This document shows positions 25,579 through 35,500 of a stretch of DNA of 64,000 nucleotides, one piece after another; positions within the stretch are counted from its first letter, which is position 1, and every line of letters begins with the position of its first letter. Below the pieces are notes generated by a model. The model was not told the origin of the DNA and did no database searches. It saw only the letters and a list, made by a program, of their open reading frames with translations. Position numbers and translations under genes: made by a program. Source of the DNA: an uncultured Fodinibius sp. (lineage in GTDB: Bacteria > Bacteroidota > Rhodothermia > Balneolales > Balneolaceae); the NCBI GenBank assembly GCA_913057775.1, contig CAJXOG010000001.1, forward strand, positions 124,001 to 188,000, in the 5' to 3' direction.

Positions 25579-28255
25579 ATTGATCGATAAATTCCAATTC
25601 CGGTCCATAAGCTTTCCACAGTTGTCCCACCAAAAGTGGAATGCTACTCATAACAAAAATCACGATCCATCCAGTTACCGTAGGAGGCGTAATTTTTAGA
25701 ACATTACTGAAGATCGGTACGTAAACCGCTATAAATAGCAACCCGGTACATAGCAGCAGTGCTCCCCAAACATAGTTATTGGTCGTTATTGTATTACCCC
25801 AAAGACTGGAATCACTGCTTCGCATGTTAAACACATGCCATAACTGGGCAAAAGCAAGTGTTAAAAAAGAAAGGGTTACCGCTTTATCCGCAGTTAAAAA
25901 CAGATATTCCATCCCAATAAAGAGTGACCCTAACACTGACAACGTTATAATAAACGCATAACCAGCGATCCCTATCCATTCACTGCTGCCCAAAATAGGC
26001 TGTTCGGGGTTGCGCGGCGACTTTCGCATAATCCCTTCTTCTCCCTCACCGACACCCAATGCCAAGGCCGGAAAAACATCAGTAACTAAATTTAGAAAGA
26101 GAATCTGTAATGGCAGAATTGGCAAGGCTGTTCCAATAATGGTCGCCATAGCAACCACCATCACTTCGCTTACATTGCACGACATCAGATAATAAATAAA
26201 GCGACGTATGTTATTAAAAATGACACGCCCCTGTTCTATTGCACTCACAATAGTCGAAAAAGCATCATCAGTAAGCACCATATCCGAGGCCTCTTGCGCC
26301 ACCTGGGTACCCCGCTGCCCCATAGCAATACCAATGTCAGCCTTTTTAAGAGCAGGAGCATCATTTACGCCATCCCCCGTCATCGCCACAATTTGCCCCT
26401 TCTTTTGAAACAGCTCGATAAGATCCAATTTTTGATTGGGACTCACGCGTGAAAAGACTGAGGTACGATAGATCCGATCCCCCTCGCTGCTATCAATATC
26501 CAGCTCGGAAATATCCGGCAGATCCCGACCGTGGATTGCTTCCCGTTTATCTAAATCAATTCCTACTGCCTCTGCAATTGATTCAGCTGTAGCTTTTTGA
26601 TCACCTGTTATCATCACCACCCGTATACCTGCCTGTTGACATCGCAAAATTGCAGGTTTTACATCACTGCGAGGCGGATCGCTCAGTGCAACAAAGCCCA
26701 ATAGTGTTAATTCCTCATAGGGATTATCCTTGGTTGTTTCCGCTGTTTTAACCGCCAATGCCAGCATGCGCAGGCCTTCTTGCCCCAATTTCAGGTTCAG
26801 TTCATCCCATTGTTTACGATCGTTTTCATGTAATGGTTGCTCTTTTCCATCAACCATAACTGTGTTACAAGCACCCAAAACAGCTTCCGGTGCCCCTTTC
26901 ACACATACCCGATACGCTCCATCCTTCTGTTCATTCCAGGTAGCCATCATTTTTACATCCGCATCAAAAGCTTCCTCCCGTACTTCCGGATATTCAGATG
27001 AGATTTCTTCAATATCTATTTCTGCTTTTTTAGCGGCTTCAAGCAAGGCAATCTCTAATGGATCACCCGTTCCTCCCTTTTCTTGATGATGCAGCGATGC
27101 GTTATTACAAAGAACCCCTACTTCCAGAGCCAGCCTCAAATCAGTGTACTCCATTAGTGCTTGTTCTGATAAGGGTATGTCCCGATCTCCTGACAGATAG
27201 ATACTGGTGGCCGTCATTTTGTTTTCTGTCAATGTTCCGGTTTTATCAGTACAGATAACACCAGTAGCTCCTAACGTTTCTACAGATGAGAGTCGGTTGA
27301 CCAAAGCATTTTTCTTTGCCATCAGCCGAATTCCTTTAGCCAGAGCTATAGTGGCAACAATTGGCAACCCCTCAGGAATGGCCGCTACCGCCAGCGCAAT
27401 ACCCGTTTCAACCATCAAATACAACTCTTTGCCCGCCCAAATACCTGATCCTACAACAAAGGCAGCAATAAGTAGGGTTACAGCAATTAAACGATAGCCA
27501 AGCCTATCGAGCCGTTCTTCGAGCGGTGTTTGCTCTTGTTCCGCTTCCTCAACAAGCGATGAAATTGCTCCCAGTTCGGTATCTAATCCGGTTGTTATTA
27601 CAACTGCCTCACCAGATCCGCGCGTTATTGCCGTTCCTTTATATAGCATACTACTCCGCTCAGCCAATACGGTGTCATCGGCAACCGCCTCAGTCTGCTT
27701 TGTAACCGGTAAACTTTCTCCCGTCAGCGCTGATTCATCAGCCTGGAGCTTGGATTGTTGAAGGATGCGCAAATCAGCAGTGATAATATCACCGCCCTCA
27801 ATAATAACTACATCTCCCGGTACCAATGCTTCAGCATCAATTTCTTTAGTTTCGCCCGCCCTGCGGACCCTCGTCCTCACTTTTCCCAGCTTAAAAAGCG
27901 CTTCCATGGAACGAACGGCACGCAGCTCGGTAAAAAATCCAATTCCGGTATTAATGACTATAACAGCAATAATAGCCCAACCATCCACATATTCACCTAG
28001 CCAAAATGCAAACAGTGCTGCAGCGGCCAAAAGTACGATAATAATACTCTTAAGCTGATCGATAAGGATCTCTACAACACTCCGCTTTTTGTGCCTGCGA
28101 AGTTGGTTGGGGCCATATTTTTGTTGACGCTTTTCCACCTCTTCAGGTGAAAGCCCATGTTCTGTATCAACCTCTAAGGTTCCAAGAACACCGTTGATAT
28201 CCAGTGCCCAGGGGTGTTTTTCAAAGAAAGGATTGGTTTCTGCTGATCGGTCCAT
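25577..28255 (-). CDS. P-type cation ATPase, P2A (calcium/SERCA-like) type
   Basis: An 892-residue ion pump. The N-terminal cation-ATPase domain has KYGPNQL near 50. The actuator motif DESALTGESLPVTKQ is near 170-185. The M4 ion-binding motif is AAIPEGLPIVATIALAKG near 285, the phosphorylated Asp is in CTDKTGTLTENKM near 336, nucleotide domain KGAPEAVL near 480, VVMITGDQKATAESIA near 570 and the hinge TGDGVNDAPALKKADIGIAMG near 655. Ten helices are implied. PEGLP marks P2 calcium- or sodium-type pumps; the ion is not proven. It starts 43 bases after the CheB-like gene, so they are likely cotranscribed. Confidence 0.92.
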   Translation of the reverse strand: MDRSAETNPFFEKHPWALDINGVLGTLEVDTEHGLSPEEVEKRQQKYGPNQLRRHKKRSVVEILIDQLKSIIIVLLAAAALFAFWLGEYVDGWAIIAVIVINTGIGFFTELRAVRSMEALFKLGKVRTRVRRAGETKEIDAEALVPGDVVIIEGGDIITADLRILQQSKLQADESALTGESLPVTKQTEAVADDTVLAERSSMLYKGTAITRGSGEAVVITTGLDTELGAISSLVEEAEQEQTPLEERLDRLGYRLIAVTLLIAAFVVGSGIWAGKELYLMVETGIALAVAAIPEGLPIVATIALAKGIRLMAKKNALVNRLSSVETLGATGVICTDKTGTLTENKMTATSIYLSGDRDIPLSEQALMEYTDLRLALEVGVLCNNASLHHQEKGGTGDPLEIALLEAAKKAEIDIEEISSEYPEVREEAFDADVKMMATWNEQKDGAYRVCVKGAPEAVLGACNTVMVDGKEQPLHENDRKQWDELNLKLGQEGLRMLALAVKTAETTKDNPYEELTLLGFVALSDPPRSDVKPAILRCQQAGIRVVMITGDQKATAESIAEAVGIDLDKREAIHGRDLPDISELDIDSSEGDRIYRTSVFSRVSPNQKLDLIELFQKKGQIVAMTGDGVNDAPALKKADIGIAMGQRGTQVAQEASDMVLTDDAFSTIVSAIEQGRVIFNNIRRFIYYLMSCNVSEVMVVAMATIIGTALPILPLQILFLNLVTDVFPALALGVGEGEEGIMRKSPRNPEQPILGSSEWIGIAGYAFIITLSVLGSLFIGMEYLFLTADKAVTLSFLTLAFAQLWHVFNMRSSDSSLWGNTITTNNYVWGALLLCTGLLFIAVYVPIFSNVLKITPPTVTGWIVIFVMSSIPLLVGQLWKAYGPELEFIDQ

Positions 28256-28298
28256 AGATGAATAGAGTCATATTCTGCATGAAGTATCTATGGACAAT

Positions 28299-29435
28299 CT
28301 AAAATAAAAAATTGGTATTTATTACTTCTTTTTCCTGGTTATTATAATAATCTCTACCAATAAATAATGAGTGCTTAGTTATTTGCTGCGCAATATTTTG
28401 CGGGGTACAATATGTTTTGGTTAGTCCTTGCGAAATCGCCGATAATGGCAAGTCAGGAGCAATAGAAGATCGGGGATCCTGAACAATAATCTGGCCAGAA
28501 TGTTTTTTAATTTCTTTAGCGCCACCCAATCCATCACATCCACAACCGCTAAGTAACACTCCGAGAGTCTTATTCCCATATATTTTGGCTGCAGATCTAA
28601 ATAATACATCTATTGAGGGTCGCATACTATTTTCGCGAGGGCCGCGATGTACTGAAGCCACTATATCTGAAAACGACTGAGAAATTTCACATTGATACCC
28701 GCCGGGAGCAATATACGCGGTTCCAGCCTCCAGTTTTTCTCCGTTCTTCACCTCTCGGACAGGTATTTTGCAAAAAGCATCCAAGCAGGTAGCTAAATAT
28801 TCGGTGTACGTCCGCGGCAAATGCTGTACCACTACCAAAGGTATTGCCAAGTCTTTTGGCAAGTAACTCAGAATTGAAAATAACGCTTGCACTCCTCCCG
28901 TACATCCGCCCATCACTACAATTTCAATGGATTGCTGATCTTTTACTCCCGTTCTAAAATCCTCGAAACTTTTCTGAGGCTGAGTCAACGATTCAAGCAT
29001 GAGCTTATCCAGATTCTTAGGCTGTCTCATCTCATAAATAGCCGTAATTAAAGGCTCTAATCTTTTCTTTAAATGTCGCTCTGCAAATAAAATTAGATTC
29101 TTTGATTCCGGTTTAGTAATAAAATCAATAGCTCCCAGTCGTAGAGCCGTTATCGCTGCTTTTGCTCCTTCTTGGTTGCGTGGACTTATTACAACTATCG
29201 GCAAATTGTTGAAGGTAGACCGTATTTTCTGCAAAATATCCAATCCTTCTCCCTCGATATTTTCGAGACTCAACAAAATAATATCAGGTGATGTGTTGCG
29301 AATAACTGTTTCTACCGTATCAAATTCATCAATTAACCAAAAAACGCGGAACTCTTCTCGCTGTTGCAGAATAGTCGTTATCGCCCTTCTGACAAGAATA
29401 TTTTCGTCAATAATCAAAACCTTTATGGCATCCAT
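28299..29435 (-). CDS. CheB-like protein with degenerate receiver and Cys in place of catalytic Ser
   Basis: A 378-residue protein with a receiver domain (about 1-125) and a CheB methylesterase domain (about 168-355). The receiver keeps the acidic pair (IIDEN) and Lys108 (FITKPE), but the phospho-acceptor position reads Ser56 (DIILLSLEN), not Asp. In the esterase, the GASTGG motif is GGCTGG, so the nucleophile position is Cys178; His205 (VVQHLP) and Asp301 (GCGCDGLGG) are present. CheB normally removes methyl groups from chemoreceptors, but no che gene is near. ATG at 29435 fits the receiver start; ATG at 29474 would add 13 residues. Confidence 0.85.
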   Translation of the reverse strand: MDAIKVLIIDENILVRRAITTILQQREEFRVFWLIDEFDTVETVIRNTSPDIILLSLENIEGEGLDILQKIRSTFNNLPIVVISPRNQEGAKAAITALRLGAIDFITKPESKNLILFAERHLKKRLEPLITAIYEMRQPKNLDKLMLESLTQPQKSFEDFRTGVKDQQSIEIVVMGGCTGGVQALFSILSYLPKDLAIPLVVVQHLPRTYTEYLATCLDAFCKIPVREVKNGEKLEAGTAYIAPGGYQCEISQSFSDIVASVHRGPRENSMRPSIDVLFRSAAKIYGNKTLGVLLSGCGCDGLGGAKEIKKHSGQIIVQDPRSSIAPDLPLSAISQGLTKTYCTPQNIAQQITKHSLFIGRDYYNNQEKEVINTNFLF

Positions 29436-29568
29436 GGTGAATAAATTTTTGGGGCAGTCAAATTGGAATTCCATGAAAATGATTATATATAAATATTTGC
29501 CAATTAAATGTACGTGCTACGATATTATAGATGTAAGAATTTCCACTACGCTATAACTCCGAAAATTC

Positions 29569-32500
29569 CTACTCTTCAATAATGATTCTTAACTGATGGG
29601 TTCCCGCCTTATCTGGAATCAAACATCTAACCGCATCGTTTTTTACGACAACAGAAGAACCGTTTAACGATGCAGTTATGGTTCCTTTGGATAATTTATC
29701 GGGATTCAGTATCTCGATGTGCAACGCAATATCACGCCCTCTATTTCTAATCCAACATTCGTACTTTTTCCATGAAGAAATGATAGTAGGCCTAACCTGA
29801 ACCTTGTTACCATCAACAACGGTTATGCCCAAAAGAGATTCCAGAACCACACGATACATCCATCCCGCCGAGCCGGTGTACCAAGTCCAGCCCCCCATTC
29901 CCACCAGAGGATTCTCCCCATAGATATCAGCTACAACCGCATAAGGCTCAACCTGATAGCGTTCTACATCTATACTATTTAAAGCATGATTAACAGGTAA
30001 AAGCATCTTCATATACGAAATAGCTTTTTCCATTTTCCCGGCTTCTGCAAACGCTTTAACCAACCATAATGCAGCATGTGTATATTGACCACCATTTTCG
30101 CGAACTCCAGGAATATATCCTTTGATATAACCGGGATTTTTCTCGGTTATATCAAAGGCAGGGGTAAGCAACTTAATAATTCCATCTTGCTTTGATACCA
30201 GATACCGTTCTGCTGCAAGCAGTGCTTTTTCCATTTTAGAAGGCGTTCCGGCTCCAGAAATTGCCGACCAAGCCTGCGCAATAGCATCTATACGACACTC
30301 ATCGTTTTGAGATGATCCCAGCGGGGTACCATCATCATAATAAGCCCGCCGATACCATTCACCATCCCATCCCTCATTATTGAGATGCTTTTTTAACTCT
30401 TTTTTATATTTACGGTATTGGTCAAGTCGGTTCCTGTCATCAAATTTTTTAACGATCGGAATAAAATCATCCAAAATAGTATAGAGAAAAAATCCCAGCC
30501 AGATACTTTCTCCTTTGCCATCAACACCCACTTTATTCATCCCATCATTCCAGTCTCCTCCGCCTATTAATGGCAATCCATTTGCACCCTTGGTCAGCGA
30601 GCGATCGATAGCCCTGCAACAGTGTTCATATAATGATGCCTGTCGATGAGATACCTCCGGCTGTAAGTAGGCCTCATGCTCTCCTTCATACAGTTGGCGT
30701 GCTTCTAAAAAAGCAACCTGCTCATCTAAAATAGCAGTGTCACCGGTGTTATTGATGTAAAAAGCGGTTGTATAAGGCAGCCAAAGCAGATCATCTGTAA
30801 TAAGCGATCGAATGCCCCTATCGGTTGGAGGATGCCACCAATGCAGTACGTCCCCCTCCTCAAACTGATGAGCAGCATGCAACAAAATTTGCTTACGGGT
30901 AAGTTCTGGATCCAAATAACAGGCCGCCGTAGCATCCTGTAGCTGATCACGAAATCCGAATGCCCCACCCGCCTGATAGAATCCAGTTCGCCCCCACATT
31001 CGGCAGGCTATATTCTGATATTGCAACCAACCATTCATTAAAATATTTAATTCCGGTTCTGGTGTCTTAACGCTGACACCATCCAGTTTTTGTCGCCAGA
31101 ATGTTTTAACATCACCAAGTGACTGCTTAATGACGTCAGGATCCTGATACTTATTGATTAACTTTCGCCCCTCCTCTTGATGTTGTACTTCCCCCAGGTA
31201 GAAATAGATTTCGGCTGATTCACCTGATTTCAATTCTAATGAAAACTGGTGTCCGGCACAGGATTCAAACTTCATCCCAAAACGTCCATTTAAGGTAGTA
31301 CCATCCTTTACTGCTTTTGGGCTTTGTAGATTCCGATTACGTCCAATAAACGATTGACGATCGGAGGAATATGAAACTGAATGGATATTTTTATTTACTA
31401 CAAAACCTGAAAAAGCAATCCGTCCCGCAAACTCATTGTTGTAATAATTGCGTGCAAAGATGGCTTGCATCTCTTCATCAACTGAAGTTAGGATCTGTCG
31501 CGTTGCATCCTCCCTGAACACCCCCAATACCCAATCGGTATATCCAAACAACGTTAACTTTTTGTCCATCAAACCTTCATTAGACAGCCTGAGCTTCTTG
31601 AATTTTATGGGATCATCTTTATCAACCCACGTACTTACTTCCTGCTCTATATTCATGGTCGTACTTCTGTAGGTAGAATATCCGTGTCCGTGTCTTATTT
31701 CATATTCAGCACTACCCGGTATCGGTTGCGGCATGGGGGACCAAAATAGCTTTTCATCCTCATCACGTATATATATAGCCTCTCCAGATGGATCCAATAC
31801 CGTATCATTCGACCACGGCGTAAGTTTATTCTCCCTGCTATTTTTACTCCAGCTGTATGAGGATCCTTTATCAGTCGTCAAAAAGCCAAAGTTTGGATTT
31901 GCTATAACATTAATCCACGGAGCCGGAGGAAAGAGTAACTTTCGGGTATCCGGATCGGTGCGGAGTGTAATAACATATTCATGGCCGTTGGCAGAAAATC
32001 CACCATATCCGTTATAAAACAGTAAATCATCCCCAACATTTTCGGCTTCGTTTTTAGCATGGACATATTCCACTGCCTTATATGTTGCCCCCTTATTATC
32101 AGCAATTTCTACTTGCTCCTGCTCTTTCAGCTGTGCAAGGTTGGGCAGTTTTCCGGTAAGAACCACGTGGGCTACCGAATTGATAAGGATATTATCTTCC
32201 CGGTTTAACTCATCACTGCGGAGGATAAAAACTCCTCCCTTTTCTCGCTGGGTATGACGCTCGGTAGTCTGCTGTAACTGCTGCTGAATTAATTCCTGGA
32301 GTTCGTTTACATACGAGGGTGGATGATTATTCATAAAAACCAAATCAACCTTTAAGCCACGTTGACGCCAAAAATGATGCGCTTTGAGCAGTAGCGTAAC
32401 TTCCCGCATATATTTTTTTTCATCAATGTGGTACACCAAGATGGGGACATCCCCTGATATTCCATGAGCCCAAAGTCCAGATTGTATTTTCCGATTTTGG

Positions 32501-35500
32501 GTTAACGTATTTTCATCAGCACGCAAAGCTTCACAGTTATACACAAGATAACTTGTGAGGTGTTGAATATACTGAGCTTGCTCACCGCTTAGTCCCACAT
32601 GCTCCAGTTCTACATTGCCGTAGATAGAAGCCAGTTCAAAAACTCGATCCGTAGCATAAGGATTGTCATATCGGTCGCCCATAGCCACCGCCTCATCACG
32701 ATTGGTGACTCTTCCAAGTCCAAACGTGATATTCTTTTTTTTACCCGGATTGAGGGTTACAACTCTTCGAATGCTAACAATAGGATCTTTTACATTCCCA
32801 ACCCTACCACTAAGTCGTGCTCCTTTGTCCATTGCCCTAGGGGCCTGCATTGATCGGTTGCGCCCGATAAAATGCTCACGATCTGTTTCAATCTGCAGCT
32901 CTTGTGCATAACTGTCAGCATCCTCACTTGCAATAGTATGCACAAGCCAAATGGGATCTTCATCATCTGAACGGGGACGTCGTTTTGCCAATATTGAGTG
33001 ATGTTCCTGCAGGTATTCGGTTTGAACAAATAAGTTTGAAAATGCCGGATGAGCCCGGTCAGCCTGCTGGGTATTTAAAACGACTTCGGCATAACTGGTA
33101 ATCTCAATCTTCCGCTGACGTTCGGAATAATTTGTCAAAGTTATTTTTCGCAGCTCTATATTATCTTCCGGCGAAACGCAGATCTCCATAAATGTTTCAA
33201 TCCAATCGTCTACGCGAGCAATCTGTACTTTCCCGGTATGGAACCATGAATCATAACGATCAGCCTTTCGCTTAACCGGTTGATGACCGGCTGACCAGTA
33301 ATTACCACTTTCCAAATCCCGGATATAGAAAAACATGCCATAATGATCGGTCACCACATCTGATCGCCATCGGCTAAGCATGAGATCATCAGCATAGGAA
33401 TAGCCGGTCCCTGAATGTGTAATCAACGTCGAATATTCTCCGTTTGAAAGGATATGTGTTCGAGGGGGTGTATCGTCTAAATCTTCTATGCTGGCATGAT
33501 CCACTACATTTTTCGTCCGTTCTTCTTCGGCCGGCTCAAGTTCTATATCGATGGGACGCGGTTCTTTAATGGGAATTCCTCTTGGAATGCGCTCTTGTAA
33601 AAGCAATTCACAGGATCGAACCAAGGGATGATCATGGAATAGTTGTTGTATCCGGTTGTTCTCCAGTACATTCAGCAGAGCTAATAAACTCATGCCTTGG
33701 TGATGTGCCATATACATTTTTACGACAGCGCTGTTACTGGCATCCTCTTTAGCCAAGTTCCGGGGCGTGTAGTCCACAGCTTCATAAAATCCACTTGCCC
33801 CATAAGCACCCTCATCACGCAATTCCTGCAAATTACTTAGCGCATGCCTTGAATCCACCATCAACGCCAGCATACCGGCATAAGGTGCCACCACATAATC
33901 TTCGGCCAGTCCTCGGCGTAAACCCAATCCTGGCACACCAAATGCTCGATATTGATAATGTAGTTCCAAATTTCGCACGTTATATCCACTTTCAGAAAAA
34001 CCCCAGGGCTTGTTCCGCAGCGATCCATAATTTCGTTGCCAAAGAACCACATTTTCGTAGGTGTTACTAAGAAGTGTATTATCAAATTGGGACATAAACA
34101 GCAATGGCATAAGGTATTCGAACATAGTGCCACCCCAGGAAAGTAGAATTTCATTGCGTTCGATGCTTGTTAGTCGGCGGCTTAACCGAAACCAGTGCTC
34201 TGGCGGCACTTCGCCCTTCGCTATCGCAATAAACGATGCCAGCCGAGCCTCGCTGGCTAAGAGATCATAATAGCTGTTATCCAGATGGGCTCGATCCACA
34301 TTATAGCCAATGCTAAATAGCTCACGATCGGGTTCGTAAACAAGCGAAAAATCCATTTCCTGAACCATATGGCGACAAATTGAGCTTAACTGGCCTGCCC
34401 TTGCAATAAGATCACTGTATGCAGTATCACTAAACTTTTCTTTGTCATCTGAGGCTCTGTTACTGGTACCCTTTAGTTCCTCTATTTCATCCAGTTGACC
34501 CTGAATCTGAATCAACGGACGTTGAAGCCAGTCACTCCACTCATGACTTTGTTGATCTTCCAACGAATACTCTAAAATACCTGTAGAAAGTTCCTCTAAT
34601 TTTTCTGCATCCTCCCGCAATTTCAACAAAATATCTTTCCATTTTTTGAGGGACTCCGGTGAAATTTTGGGAATTTTGTTCCTAATCTGCTTAGCAATTG
34701 TATTTACTTCCCCTACGAATTTTTTGTAATTAGCACTCTTTTTATACTCGGCAAACAGATCCTCCAAAACCTGAATAGTATCCTGCAAACCAGCCCAAAA
34801 CGCCGGATTGGGACAAGGTTGTTTATCCAGTTGATTCAATGCCTGTTCAATAACCAGCAGTGAGGCTGCCAAATTTCCTGAATCAACGGTGGATACATAG
34901 TTTGGATTTAATACAGCACCTAACTTCGTGCTGTACCAGTTATAGAAATGACCACGGTACCGCTCGAGTTTACTCATCGAAGAAAGCATGTTATCCAGCT
35001 GTGTTACCATTTCGGTCAGGGAGAGATATCCCATCTCAAAAGCCGAATATACAGCCGTCAGTGCCAAACCCATATTGGTAGGTGATGTGCGCCCTACAGC
35101 CCCGATATACGGTTCTTCCTGAACATTATCAGGGGGAAGCCAAGAATGTTCTTCATTAACATGCTGCTCAAAGAAATGCCAAGTTCTGCGTGCATATTGG
35201 CGCAACTCTTGATACTGTTTGTGTGATAACCCTCGTTTTTCACTTTTAAGCGAACGTCCCAAAAAGTAGGTTCCATAAGGTGCCAGTAACCATCCTAAAC
35301 AAATGGGAACAGCAATAAATAAAACGGTAGTACTAAAAATACTTACCAGTACTAAACAAAGTCCGCTCCAAACAATATTGGGCGTCATCTTTTGCCAATA
35401 ATCCCAGAATGATCCATTAGCATGCTGTTTTTCAACTTGGGTAGCTGTGGTCCATTCCAATAAATCTTTTTTAGATACAAACAGCCGATAAAGTGTTCTA

